DNA of 32,098 nucleotides, from assembly GCA_900696665.1 (NCBI GenBank), contig CAADGY010000092.1, forward strand, positions 1 to 32,098, written 5' to 3'. Numbering within the stretch: position 1 is the stretch's first letter; every line of letters begins with the position of its first letter. The DNA comes from an uncultured Acidobacteriota bacterium. GTDB taxonomy: Bacteria; Acidobacteriota; Terriglobia; Bryobacterales; Bryobacteraceae. Both the position numbers and the translations under genes were made by a program. The notes under the pieces are model-generated. The model did no database searches. It had not been told where the DNA came from and saw nothing but the letters and a program-made list of their open reading frames with translations. Below are positions 8,693-16,939 of the stretch, in pieces.

Positions 8693-8740
8693 CGCGACGA
8701 GAACCAGTGACGCGCGGATGCAGGCTTATAATGAACGGCA

Positions 8741-9889
8741 ATGCGCATCCTATTGGCCGTGCTCGTCCTCATTCTCCCGCTTGCGGCACAACCGCCTCAA
8801 CCATCCACGTTTGAAGGGCAACCCGCATTGGCGATATCCAGTGGAAAGCTGGACGTGCTCATTCTCGCGACGGGCGCCACGATTGCGAGCGTGGCCGTGC
8901 GGGACGATCCCGAACACCTGAATCCGCTGTGGAACCCAATTCGAATAGCCCGGGAGTTGGGACGGACGGCGGGTGGAGGTGCGGGACTCGGACATTTTTT
9001 GTGCGTAGATGGATTCGGTCCCGTTTCGGCCGAGGAGCGGGCCGCCGGTCTCCCGGGACACGGAGAAGCTCACCGGCAGGGCTTTGAGATTCTCGTATCG
9101 GAGAAAAGCAGCGGCGTCACAACACTACGCATGAGCACCAGACTCCCGATTCTCCATGAAGCCGTCACCCGCACGTACCGGATAGTCGATGACGAGAACA
9201 TTCTCTATGTGGACACGGAAATTGAAAGCCTGCTCGGCTTCGACCGGCCTGCGGTATGGGCGGAACATGCCACGATCGGCTCGCCGTTTCTCGAGCCGGG
9301 AAAAACGGTGGTCGATATCTCCGGCAGCCGGTCGCAAACGCGTCCATACGATCCGTCGCAGGGCGGACGAGGGTTGGGAAAACGGCTTGCTTCCGGCGTA
9401 GATTTCACGTGGCCGATGGCTCCGCTGGCGTCAGGCGGAACCGTGAACCTGCGCGCCGCACCGGCGGAAACGAACTCGGGCGACCACACGACCACGCTCA
9501 TGACCGGACGCGAACATGCATGGGTGGTTGCATTGCACCCCGGCAAGCAACTGCTCACCGGTTGGCTCTTTAACCCGGAAGAGTTTCCCTGGCTTCAGAC
9601 ATGGGAGAACTATCCACCTACCGGAAAGATGGCGCGTGGACTGGAGTTCTCAACGCAGCCTTACGATGTTCCGCGGCGCGAAGCCATACAACAGGGCTCG
9701 ATGTTCGGCGCTCCGGTGTACCGCTGGCTGCCCGCGAAATCCAAAATCACCTCGCGCTTTATTCTGTTTCATACGCGGATGCCGCGGGATTTTGAGAAGG
9801 TGGACGATGTCGCCGTCGAAGACGGCAGGATCGTGATCAAGTCTGGAACAAAGGCTTTGACGCTTGCGCGATCGCTGCCACTCTGGTGA
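8741..9889 (+). CDS. Secreted galactose-mutarotase-like protein
   Basis: A 382-residue protein with a clear signal peptide (MRILLAVLVLILPLAAQ). The mature part is beta-rich throughout and has features of the galactose-mutarotase/aldose-1-epimerase superfamily: a GHGEAHRQGFEI segment near 107-118 with potential catalytic His, YRIVDDENILYVDTEIES near 146-163 and AVWAEHATIGSPFLEPG near 170-186. It may bind or epimerise sugars outside the cytoplasm, in keeping with the exported sugar enzymes around it. The assignment is from pattern only; it could be a non-catalytic member. It is transcribed toward the Gfo/Idh/MocA gene 40 bp downstream and may share its transcript. Confidence 0.6.
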   Translation: MRILLAVLVLILPLAAQPPQPSTFEGQPALAISSGKLDVLILATGATIASVAVRDDPEHLNPLWNPIRIARELGRTAGGGAGLGHFLCVDGFGPVSAEERAAGLPGHGEAHRQGFEILVSEKSSGVTTLRMSTRLPILHEAVTRTYRIVDDENILYVDTEIESLLGFDRPAVWAEHATIGSPFLEPGKTVVDISGSRSQTRPYDPSQGGRGLGKRLASGVDFTWPMAPLASGGTVNLRAAPAETNSGDHTTTLMTGREHAWVVALHPGKQLLTGWLFNPEEFPWLQTWENYPPTGKMARGLEFSTQPYDVPRREAIQQGSMFGAPVYRWLPAKSKITSRFILFHTRMPRDFEKVDDVAVEDGRIVIKSGTKALTLARSLPLW

Positions 9890-9897
9890 CGGCGCTT

Positions 9898-9928
9898 GTA
9901 CTCTATTAGCACTGGTACTCTATTAGCA
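9898..9928. repeat. Two direct copies of a 14-bp sequence before an ATG
   Basis: GTACTCTATTAGCA occurs at 9898-9911 and again at 9915-9928, period 17. The second copy ends one base before the ATG at 9930, so it takes the place of a ribosome site. Each copy contains TATTAG, a weak match to a -10 element. It could be an operator pair for the oxidoreductase gene or a recent small duplication. Confidence 0.7.
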
Positions 9929-9929
9929 T

Positions 9930-11036
9930 ATGAACCGCAGAAGTTTTCTCATGAGTTCAATTGCGTCTTCCACCGCTTTGTTCGGGCAGTCGTCTGCTGA
10001 CACGATTGGCACCGGCATGATTGGCACGGGAAACCGGGGCGCCTACCTGCTGAAAACCGTCCTTGGTCTGCCGGTGGCGAGAGTCGTTGCCGTTTGCGAC
10101 ATCAAGCCGGACCGCCTGGACAAAGCTGCGACGGCGGCGGCGGAACACAAGCCGAAAACGTACACGGACTACCGGCGCCTGCTGGAGGACAAAGATGTTG
10201 AGGCGGTCTACATCGCGACGCCTTGCGATCTTCACGTGGAGATGGCGATCGCCGCCTTGCAGGCAGGCAAGCATGTCTATTGTGAGAAGCCGGTCGGAAT
10301 CACACCCGAATCGATCGGCAGGCTGCTAGAAGTCGCACGGAACTCGAATAAGGTCTTTGTGCCCGGCCAGCAGATGCGATCGATTGAGCGGATCCGGCAA
10401 ACTATCGAAAAGATTCAGAAGGAAGGCGTGCTGGGGAAAGTGATCATGGTCAAAGCCCAGCGGCATGCCGCGGATGATTTGGATCACGAAGGTTCATCGG
10501 CGGATTGGTTTTTCAACGCCAAGCGCTCCGGAGATGTAATCGTCGAAATGGCGGTGCATAACCTCGATCTGTGTAATTGGGTGATAGGAAGCCGTCCGGC
10601 GCGCGCAGGCGGTTTCGGCGGGGCCTTGCTGTGGAAGGATGACCCTCCCGGTCGAACGAATATGGACGGCTACACCCTGAGCTATGACTATGAGAATGAC
10701 GTGAAAATGTCGTTCACCCAGGTTTTCTTCCACCCAAACGGTTTGCCGAGCAACGGACAGTTCGTGCACGTCTACGGCACGGAAGGCGCCGTTGATCTGA
10801 ACCGCGCCACATTTTATAAGCGCGCACGCAAAGCGGAACCGGTAGTGCTTGTCCCGGAGATCAAAGAGAGCAATGAAGCGCACATGGCGGCGTTTTTCGA
10901 AGCCATCCGTACTGGCAAGCAGCCCCCGGCCGATATGAAAATTGGAGCGATCGCTGCGCTAACCGCCATCATGGGCCGCGAGGCGATTTACCAGAAGCGC
11001 CTGTTTACCTGGAACGAAATGGGCGTGAACGTCTGA
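9930..11036 (+). CDS. Tat-exported Gfo/Idh/MocA family oxidoreductase
   Basis: A 368-residue NAD(P)-dependent sugar oxidoreductase. The N-terminus reads MNRRSFLMSS followed by a hydrophobic stretch, a twin-arginine signal that implies export with bound cofactor. The Rossmann fold begins at about residue 25 (GTGMIGTGNRGAYLL), with VCDIKPDR near 55-62 for the cofactor ribose and the family hallmark CEKPVG at about 119-124. The C-terminal alpha/beta domain holds MAVHNLDLCNW near 208-218, placing the catalytic-type His. Exported members of this family in Acidobacteria and Planctomycetes act on glycosides or sugar derivatives, some by 3-keto chemistry; the substrate here is unknown. No ribosome site precedes the ATG (see the 14-bp repeat). 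It is convergent with an exported TIM-barrel isomerase-like gene. Confidence 0.9.
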   Translation: MNRRSFLMSSIASSTALFGQSSADTIGTGMIGTGNRGAYLLKTVLGLPVARVVAVCDIKPDRLDKAATAAAEHKPKTYTDYRRLLEDKDVEAVYIATPCDLHVEMAIAALQAGKHVYCEKPVGITPESIGRLLEVARNSNKVFVPGQQMRSIERIRQTIEKIQKEGVLGKVIMVKAQRHAADDLDHEGSSADWFFNAKRSGDVIVEMAVHNLDLCNWVIGSRPARAGGFGGALLWKDDPPGRTNMDGYTLSYDYENDVKMSFTQVFFHPNGLPSNGQFVHVYGTEGAVDLNRATFYKRARKAEPVVLVPEIKESNEAHMAAFFEAIRTGKQPPADMKIGAIAALTAIMGREAIYQKRLFTWNEMGVNV

Positions 11037-11050
11037 GCCTGTCTCAGACG
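11030..11050. terminator. Bidirectional hairpin containing both stop codons of a convergent pair
   Basis: CGTCTGAG (11030-11037) and CTCAGACG (11043-11050) form a perfect 8-bp stem with loop CCTGT. The plus-strand gene's TGA (11034-11036) is in one arm and the minus-strand gene's TGA (11044-11046) in the other. There is no T-run on either side, so it would be an imperfect intrinsic terminator. Confidence 0.5.
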
Positions 11051-11946
11051 CTTTCCAGGCCGCGAACCACTGTTTCGACGTACTCCCGCGCCCGGCGCGC
11101 CAGCGCGTCTACACCGTCGGGCGATGACGGCCGCCGGACCAGCGGCTCAAAGATGTTTTCGCAGATCAGTGGGATCGTGAGCCCGGTTCGCATCACCGGC
11201 ATCAGCAGCTTGTAGTGATCGATCTCGCCGAACCCGGGCCCGCAGTCCTCGTCCTTTGGCGTGTTGCGGTGGTCTTTGATCGCAAAGGATCGGATGTCGC
11301 GCCAGCATGCCTGGATATCGGGAATCGGATCGACACTCTGGTAGTCGAGGACGTTGCCCGCGTCGTAGCACATCTTCACACCGTCGTCGGCCACATCCGC
11401 GAGTATTTTTGAACAGTCCTTCCCCGTCGCCGTGTTGCCGCCATGCTGCTTGATGGTAATGATGACGCCGTTCTGGCGCGCAATCGGTCCAAGCTGCTTC
11501 AGGTTCTTAATCCAGACATCGTAGCCGCCGGGACCGCTGGAACTCACTTTTCCGAAGGTGATGATGAAGGGGATTCCGGCCGCGGCGGCCTGCTCGATCC
11601 GGCTGGTGTGGACCTTAATGGAATCCGGCGCCTCGACGTAAGTGATGTTGAACATCATGACAGGCTCCAGGCCAAGGTCCCGGCACTTGCGCGCGAGTTG
11701 TCTGGCTTCCGACGGCGGCGCTTCGGGTCTCATCACCGGAACACGCTGCCCGGAAGATTCCATATGCGTCGTGCCCCAACCAATGTAGCGGCAGCCGGCC
11801 TTCGCTAGGCCCTGCAGTGCGCGTTCGAGCGGAAAAGGTGCGTACGGAAGCGTCATGCACCCGATTTGAAACTTCGTGCGATCTTGACCGGCGGCGGGCC
11901 GGACCATCGCGCCCATACCGGCGGCAAGAAGTTCTCGACGTGTCAT
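11044..11946 (-). CDS. Exported sugar phosphate isomerase/epimerase-like TIM-barrel protein
   Basis: A 300-residue protein starting at ATG 11946, chosen because GGGACAG lies just upstream and the sequence then opens with MTRRELLAAGMGAM, a twin-arginine-like signal; the frame stays open further upstream but that extension has no signal character. The mature part is a xylose-isomerase-like (AP endonuclease 2 family) TIM barrel: FQIGCMTLPYAPFPLERAL at the start, IGWGTTHME, IIT-FGKV, KQHGG near 165 (metal/His site), MCYDAGNVLDYQ near 193-204, AIKDH near 222 and ICENIF near 263. These carry the His, Asp, Glu and Lys expected for the metal centre. It probably isomerises or epimerises a sugar or keto-sugar in the periplasm. 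It is convergent with the exported oxidoreductase, a natural functional partner. Confidence 0.85.
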   Translation of the reverse strand: MTRRELLAAGMGAMVRPAAGQDRTKFQIGCMTLPYAPFPLERALQGLAKAGCRYIGWGTTHMESSGQRVPVMRPEAPPSEARQLARKCRDLGLEPVMMFNITYVEAPDSIKVHTSRIEQAAAAGIPFIITFGKVSSSGPGGYDVWIKNLKQLGPIARQNGVIITIKQHGGNTATGKDCSKILADVADDGVKMCYDAGNVLDYQSVDPIPDIQACWRDIRSFAIKDHRNTPKDEDCGPGFGEIDHYKLLMPVMRTGLTIPLICENIFEPLVRRPSSPDGVDALARRAREYVETVVRGLESV

Positions 11947-12057
11947 CTGTCCCAATGTATGCGAAATGAAACTGATTTGTCGCGGGATCCGCTCACAAGT
12001 GGTAAGTGCGGGTCGGTTTGCCACTTCCGGTGCGTCAATTCTCCCCAATGTTCCCGG

Positions 12058-12087
12058 TTGACACTGCAATTTCAGAACTGCTACGGT
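12058..12087 (+). promoter_or_regulatory. Possible sigma-70 promoter for the M23 peptidase gene
   Basis: TTGACA at 12058-12063 is a perfect -35 match in an AT-richer stretch. The best -10 candidate, TACGGT at 12082-12087 after an 18-bp spacer, is poor. If used, the leader to ATG 12191 would be about 95 bases. The rest of the 244 bp between the two divergent genes shows nothing else I can name. Confidence 0.3.
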
Positions 12088-12190
12088 GGTAAATTCGCTC
12101 TTAGTACTTTTTACGGATGCCGCCAGGTGACTGGTGGGCTCCTTATATGCAGTGGGCTGATTTATAGAGAGTAAGGGCACAAGAGAACAT

Positions 12191-13072
12191 ATGAACCAGC
12201 GGTACTTTATTCTCGTCCTTGCGCATTCGGTACATGGGCGTCTACGCAGAGTGCATATTCCTCAGCGCGTAGTGTATGGTGTACTGGCACTGGCTCTTCT
12301 TGGTTGTTTTTCATTGTTTGGAATCGTATCCAGTTATGTGCGGATGGCGTGGAAAGTTGCAGACTACAATTCCCTACGCAGCGAATTTAACACCCTTCGG
12401 GCGAGATACCAGAACTTACAGAATTCAGCTAACCAGACGAAAGAGCAGTTAGCCACTCTTCAGGTGTTCGCAACTGAAGTTTCGATTGCCTACGGTATCA
12501 AGCAGAAACTGGAAGGCACAACGGATATCTCGTCGGAAGGGCGGCTGATCCCCACATTTTCTGAAAGCCTGGCTGAGTATAACTTCCTGAAAGGTGCAAG
12601 TTTGTCGAAGCTGCGCAGGCGGTATCCATCGTACTGGCAGACAAACGTGCGTCCCGACATGTGGCCGGTTAATGGACGCTTGATGAGTCATTTCGGCCGC
12701 CGCAGTGATCCGTTCTCCGGTGAATGGTTATTCCACTCCGGTGTAGATATTTCAGCGGCTACCGGGACTCCGGTACAGGCAACCGCCGATGGCGTTGTCG
12801 TGCATGCGGAATATAGTGGTGCCTACGGCAAGCTGGTGATTGTCGACCACGGTAGTCTCCAGACCTACTACGCCCATCTTTCGCGCATCGATGTGGTCGA
12901 GGGGCAGGAGATCCGGCGTGGGGAGATCGTCGGGGGAGCTGGAGCCACCGGGCGCGCCACATCCTCGCATGTACACTATGAAGTCCGCCAGAACCGGACT
13001 CCCGTGAACCCCTACCCGTACCTGAAGACCATGGTGGCGCAGGAATTCAAAGAAGAAGATCTGCCGTTCTGA
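12191..13072 (+). CDS. Membrane-anchored M23 (LytM-type) peptidoglycan endopeptidase
   Basis: A 293-residue inner-membrane protein. Residues about 27-49 are a transmembrane segment, about 55-95 a probable coiled coil (LRSEFNTLRARYQNLQNSA), and about 155-275 the LytM domain. The zinc and catalytic residues are all present: His182 and Asp186 in HSGVD, His229 in YYAHL, and His260/His262 in HVHYE, so it should be an active endopeptidase cutting peptide cross-links in peptidoglycan. Coiled-coil LytM proteins of this layout often serve cell division or shape. AAGAGAACAT precedes the ATG as a modest ribosome site. It appears to be transcribed alone from the AT-rich region upstream. Confidence 0.93.
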   Translation: MNQRYFILVLAHSVHGRLRRVHIPQRVVYGVLALALLGCFSLFGIVSSYVRMAWKVADYNSLRSEFNTLRARYQNLQNSANQTKEQLATLQVFATEVSIAYGIKQKLEGTTDISSEGRLIPTFSESLAEYNFLKGASLSKLRRRYPSYWQTNVRPDMWPVNGRLMSHFGRRSDPFSGEWLFHSGVDISAATGTPVQATADGVVVHAEYSGAYGKLVIVDHGSLQTYYAHLSRIDVVEGQEIRRGEIVGGAGATGRATSSHVHYEVRQNRTPVNPYPYLKTMVAQEFKEEDLPF

Positions 13073-13082
13073 AGCAGCGGAG

Positions 13083-13280
13083 CTACGCTTTCAGTTCGAT
13101 ATGGCCACACAGGACCGGGTGATACCACCACGTGGCCTGCGCGGGCGTGGCGGGCGCTTGCGCCGGCTTAGGCCCGGGCGAATTGTGCCTGTGTTGCCGA
13201 CTGTCCGTGTCTGAATCGCTCTTCCTGCTTTGCCACTCCGCGAATCCGCCGCTCATACTGCGAGCGCAGTTGTTATCCAT
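13083..13280 (-). CDS. Possible small hypothetical protein
   Basis: A 65-residue frame from ATG 13280 with GC-rich third codon positions like neighbouring genes. It is hydrophilic, with a Pro/Ala/Gln-rich middle and a C-terminal WWYHPVLCGHIELKA. There is no membrane segment, signal peptide or recognised domain, and no clear ribosome site. It fills the otherwise empty 322 bp between the peptidase and the DUF3500 gene. I do not recognise it, and it may not be expressed. Confidence 0.3.
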   Translation of the reverse strand: MDNNCARSMSGGFAEWQSRKSDSDTDSRQHRHNSPGPKPAQAPATPAQATWWYHPVLCGHIELKA

Positions 13281-13394
13281 CCGGTGAACATCGCAGCCCG
13301 GATTCCCTGTTCAGGGGATTGCTTTACATCCACACCAACTGCTGGTATAGAGTAGTTCTGCGGCCTGGGAGCAAGACCGCCGCGGCGGAAAGGG

Positions 13395-14453
13395 GTGCTA
13401 ACGGTGAACGCCAACAGATGGCGCATTTTAGCCCTGGGGCTTGGGATGATTCTACTGACGTCGGCTTACAAGCGAATCCATTCGGCGGATACCATGGCAC
13501 AAACAGCCAGAGCCTTCCTCAACTCGCTGAGTGCGGAGCAGGCAGCTAGAACCCGTTTTCCTTTCCAGGATGACGAACGGTTCTTCTGGCACTTCATCCC
13601 ATCCGACGACATCCCGAAACGCTATGGCCGGCCCCGCAAGGGCATTCCATTTTTGGAGATGACGCCGATGCAGCGGCACCTGGCGCATGCCCTCCTGAGC
13701 GCCGGGCTGAGCCAGTCCGGGTACGTGAAGGCAAGCACGATCATGAGTCTTGAAGAGGTATTGCGGCAAATCGAGCGTTCGTCTTCCGGAAGACGCGATC
13801 CTGAAAAGTACTTCTTCAGTGTCTTCGGGGAGCCGTCGGATAAAGAGCCGTGGGGCTATCGTGTGGAAGGCCACCACCTCAGCCTGCACTATACCGTGGT
13901 GAACGGTAAAATTTCGGGAAGCCCGCTGTTTCTGGGCGCAAATCCGGCGCGCGTGCCCAGCGGTCCCATGGAAGGGCTTCGTATCCTGGCGCGGGAAGAA
14001 GACCTCGCGAGGGACGTGATGTCGGCATTGGATTCAGCCCAGCGCCAGACCGCGATTGTAAGCAAGAGCGCCTATCGGGATATCCTGACCGCCGCGGACC
14101 GCGAAGCCGCTCTGAAGGGCCAGCCGACCGGGCTTTCGGCGTCCAAGATGTCGGGCAAGCAACGGGAATTGCTCCAGGTGCTGCTCGCCGAGTATGCACA
14201 CAACCTGCCGGAGGACGCTGCTCAGGCGCGCATCGAGCAGATCAAAAAAGCCGGCAACGATCTCCATTTTGCGTGGGCTGGCAGCGTTGAGCGAGGCGGG
14301 CCGCATTACTATCGCATCCAGGCGCCGTCCTTTTTGATTGAGTACGACAACACGCAGAACAATGCGAACCATATTCATTCGGTCTGGCGCGATTTCACCG
14401 GCGATTGGGGTGCGGATCTGCTGAAAGAGCACTATCGGTCCAGCCACAAATAA
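13395..14453 (+). CDS. DUF3500 family protein, secreted
   Basis: A 352-residue protein. The frame starts with GTG 13395, with GGA ending 5 bases upstream; GTG 13404, 9 bases after GAAAGGGG, is an equally good choice. The N-terminus has a hydrophobic export signal (ILALGLGMILLTSA). The DUF3500 family is recognised from the FHFIP-like FWHFIPSDD near 64-72, MTPMQRHLAHALLSAGLS near 89-106, WGYRVEGHHLSLHYTV near 152-167, and the C-terminal YDNTQNNANHIHSVWRDFTGDWG near 314-336. The clustered His/Asn/Asp motif near the end suggests a ligand or metal site, but no function is established for the family. It is followed 18 bp later by the TolB-like gene, so the two probably share a transcript. Confidence 0.88.
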   Translation: MLTVNANRWRILALGLGMILLTSAYKRIHSADTMAQTARAFLNSLSAEQAARTRFPFQDDERFFWHFIPSDDIPKRYGRPRKGIPFLEMTPMQRHLAHALLSAGLSQSGYVKASTIMSLEEVLRQIERSSSGRRDPEKYFFSVFGEPSDKEPWGYRVEGHHLSLHYTVVNGKISGSPLFLGANPARVPSGPMEGLRILAREEDLARDVMSALDSAQRQTAIVSKSAYRDILTAADREAALKGQPTGLSASKMSGKQRELLQVLLAEYAHNLPEDAAQARIEQIKKAGNDLHFAWAGSVERGGPHYYRIQAPSFLIEYDNTQNNANHIHSVWRDFTGDWGADLLKEHYRSSHK

Positions 14454-14471
14454 GCGTGGTAGGATCGGGGT

Positions 14472-15587
14472 ATGCAGGTCCCCGGGCCGCTGGTGCGCGG
14501 TTTGAGCCGCCGTGGCCTTTTGTTATCCGTTGCGTTTCCAGCTTTCGCCCGAAAATTCGAAAAGAAAGGGCCTCTTCCCTCGGAGAAACACTGGTATCCC
14601 GATCCGGCCACCGAATTTCCTGTCATCCGGTTGACCAATCCTGAGCATTCCAGCCACTTAACATCATCGTCACTGAAGTCGATCTCGCGGCGGAGCGACT
14701 TTCTGCTTTACTCCTCCGACCGGACGGGCTTACCGCAGGTCTTTCGAATGGATCTGACATCGGGAGAAAGCAGCCAGTTGACCGAGGCGGAGTTTCTGGA
14801 TCCGTTGTCTATCGCACTGATGCCCGACGAGAAAAGCTTCTGCTATTTCGATGGTCCAGCGCTAATGCAAATCGAACTTTCCAAGAGGCGGGAGCGCCGT
14901 ATCTATGAGGTGCCCGCGCGCTATCATCGCAGAGACGCCGCGTTGGGCATCGCCGCCAATGGAGCGTACGCGATAGTGGTGGAGAATACGGAGGGGAGTT
15001 CGCGGATCGTGATGGTGCCGCTGCGCCGGGGTTCTCCTTCCTTGGCTTTGCAGTCGGAAGGAGTCCTCTCCCTGCCGCTGGCAAGGCCCGGAAGGCCGGA
15101 GATTTTGTACCGTAAGGATGACGGCTCCACATGGCTGATGGATTACACCGGTAGAAGCAACCGCAAACTGGCACTCGCCGCTGGAAAGAACGGGCGGCAG
15201 GCGTGGGCGCCAGATGGGAAAACGCTGCTGTATCTCAATACTCCGGAAGACAGACCCAAGTTGAATGTCTTGCGGGAGTTCACTCCGGAGACGAACAAAG
15301 ATAGATTGATCGCCGAGACAAGCCAGTTTGTGGCGTTCGCCCGAAATGCCGACGCAAGCGTATTCGTAGGAGCTAGTGCAAACAAAGCCTCTCCGTACAT
15401 TTTGCTGCTGATCCGCGCCGTACGCCGTGAACTCGCGATTTGCGAACACAAATCGACGATGCCGGAGAGAACCGCACCTATCTTTTCTCCCAACAGCCGC
15501 CAGGTGTTATTTGAAAGCGACCGTCACGGCAAGCCCGCTCTGTACACCGTTAACGTTGAGAAGCTCGTGGAAAGCACGGAGTCATAA
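14472..15587 (+). CDS. Exported TolB-like beta-propeller protein, related to oligogalacturonate lyases
   Basis: A 371-residue protein with a twin-arginine-like signal (SRRGLLLS at residues 12-19). The body is a string of beta-propeller blades of the WD40-like/TolB type, with motifs such as LLYSSDRTGLPQVFRMDLTSGESSQLTE split across residues 78-105, WAPDGKTLLYLN near 244-255 and FSPNSRQVLFESDR near 336-349. The opening (KHWYPDPATEFPVIRLTN) resembles oligogalacturonate lyases, which cut unsaturated digalacturonate. I do not see the paired-histidine metal motif expected in the active lyases, so a binding role is as likely as lyase activity. TAGGATCGGGG provides a ribosome site. It lies 18 bp after the DUF3500 gene. 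Confidence 0.65.
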   Translation: MQVPGPLVRGLSRRGLLLSVAFPAFARKFEKKGPLPSEKHWYPDPATEFPVIRLTNPEHSSHLTSSSLKSISRRSDFLLYSSDRTGLPQVFRMDLTSGESSQLTEAEFLDPLSIALMPDEKSFCYFDGPALMQIELSKRRERRIYEVPARYHRRDAALGIAANGAYAIVVENTEGSSRIVMVPLRRGSPSLALQSEGVLSLPLARPGRPEILYRKDDGSTWLMDYTGRSNRKLALAAGKNGRQAWAPDGKTLLYLNTPEDRPKLNVLREFTPETNKDRLIAETSQFVAFARNADASVFVGASANKASPYILLLIRAVRRELAICEHKSTMPERTAPIFSPNSRQVLFESDRHGKPALYTVNVEKLVESTES

Positions 15588-15703
15588 GCTTCCGCCCGTT
15601 TACGGTGTGGAATTGCCGGGAGAGGCGTAACCACGTTGAGCCCCCACTCGCCATGATATTGATAGACTAATATTTCTCTCGCCCCATGAACGGAAGAGGT
15701 TTC

Positions 15704-16930
15704 ATGCGCTCGCGGCTCCAAATCCATATTGGGTTTATCGTTTTCATCTCCGCCTTAGCGGCTGCCTGTGGCCGGGAGCCTGCTATTCAGGCAAAGCAGG
15801 ATTCCGGACCAATATCGATCCGTGCTACGTCCGTCGGTGTAAAGAAAATCCAGCGAATTGTGGAATCCGTCGGGACGCTATTTCCTTACGATGAAGTTCT
15901 GATCAGTGCGGAAGTGGATGGCCGGGTGGACCGGGTTTTGGTGGATCTCGGCGACAGCGTGGCGCAGGGCCAGTTGCTGGTGCACATCTCCGAGGAGGAA
16001 CAGCGGTACCTACTTTCGCAAAACGAAGCGCAGCTCAGGCAATCTCTCGAGAGGCTGGGATTATCCAGCGAAAAGGACCGGGTAAAGGATATACGGGAGA
16101 CGCCGGAAGTGCGGGGTGCGCAGGCGGACCTGTTCGATGCCGAACAACGCCACAAACGGATTCGGGAACTGGTGGACCAGGGCATCGGAACACATGCCGA
16201 CCTGGACCAGGCAGTGGCCCGCTTCAAAGCGGCACAGGCGGCTTACGATGCGAGCATCAACCAGACACGGAATCTGATTCAGGAAGTCGAACGGTTCAAG
16301 GCCGCTGTCGAGTTGCAACGCAAGAAGCTTAGGGATACATCCGTACAGGCTCCTTTCGCCTCCTATGTAAAGGAGAGGCAGGTTACCGTCGGACAGTATG
16401 TCCGAGCCAATACCCCGCTGATCACACTGGTCAAAGTGGACCCAATCCGGCTGCGCATGGAAATTCCGGAAAGGATGGCGCCGTGGATCAAGAACGGCCA
16501 GGTGGTCGCGGTGTCTGTGGAGGCTTTTGGCGACCGGATCTTTAATGGCACGGTATGGCGGATCTCGCCCACGGTGGACCAGAGCAAACGGACATTTGTT
16601 GTGGAGGCGCTGCTTCAGAATCCGCGCGGAGAGTTGAAGCCTGGCTTCTATGCCAAGGCGAGAGTGCCCACCGATAAAATCGATGAGGTCAAACTGGTTC
16701 CCGTGCGAGCCGTCAATTATGTGCTCGGATCCAACAAAGCCTACGTGGTGAAAGATGGCTCGATCGACGCGCGCGAGGTCAAGCTTGGTGACCGGTTCGA
16801 CGAATCGGTCGAGGTGCTGGAGGGTCTGAATGCAGGGGAACAGGTAGCCATTACCCAACTTTCCCGGCTTGATTCCGGCGTGAAAGTGCGGGTTACCGAC
16901 ACGGCTGGCAACCCTCGAGCTTCGGACTGA
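15704..16930 (+). CDS. RND efflux periplasmic adaptor (membrane fusion) lipoprotein
   Basis: A 408-residue adaptor of the HlyD/AcrA class. I choose ATG 15704 because GGAAGAGG lies just upstream; ATG 15686 lacks a ribosome site. The N-terminus is a signal ending in ALAAAC, a probable lipobox. Then come a first biotinyl-lipoyl half (SAEVDGRVDRVLVDLGDSVAQGQLL), a long helical hairpin of about 120 residues (QNEAQL to LQRKKLRD), the second lipoyl half (VQAPFASYVKERQVTVGQYV), a beta-barrel domain and a membrane-proximal domain (LVPVRAVNYVL). Such adaptors bridge an inner-membrane RND or ABC pump to an outer-membrane channel. No pump or channel gene follows: the next gene is a VWA protein 9 bp downstream. 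Transport direction and substrate cannot be read. Confidence 0.9.
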   Translation: MRSRLQIHIGFIVFISALAAACGREPAIQAKQDSGPISIRATSVGVKKIQRIVESVGTLFPYDEVLISAEVDGRVDRVLVDLGDSVAQGQLLVHISEEEQRYLLSQNEAQLRQSLERLGLSSEKDRVKDIRETPEVRGAQADLFDAEQRHKRIRELVDQGIGTHADLDQAVARFKAAQAAYDASINQTRNLIQEVERFKAAVELQRKKLRDTSVQAPFASYVKERQVTVGQYVRANTPLITLVKVDPIRLRMEIPERMAPWIKNGQVVAVSVEAFGDRIFNGTVWRISPTVDQSKRTFVVEALLQNPRGELKPGFYAKARVPTDKIDEVKLVPVRAVNYVLGSNKAYVVKDGSIDAREVKLGDRFDESVEVLEGLNAGEQVAITQLSRLDSGVKVRVTDTAGNPRASD

Positions 16931-16939
16931 TTATCGAAA

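Noticed and set aside
11947-12180. An upstream extension of the TIM-barrel gene to ATG 12180
   Set aside because: The 78 added residues have no signal or domain, run through the intergenic region, and lie upstream of a better start with a ribosome site and Tat-type leader.
15636-15665. A promoter (TTGAGC plus TTGATA) before the adaptor gene
   Set aside because: With normal spacing the -10 hexamer matches the consensus poorly; not enough to call.
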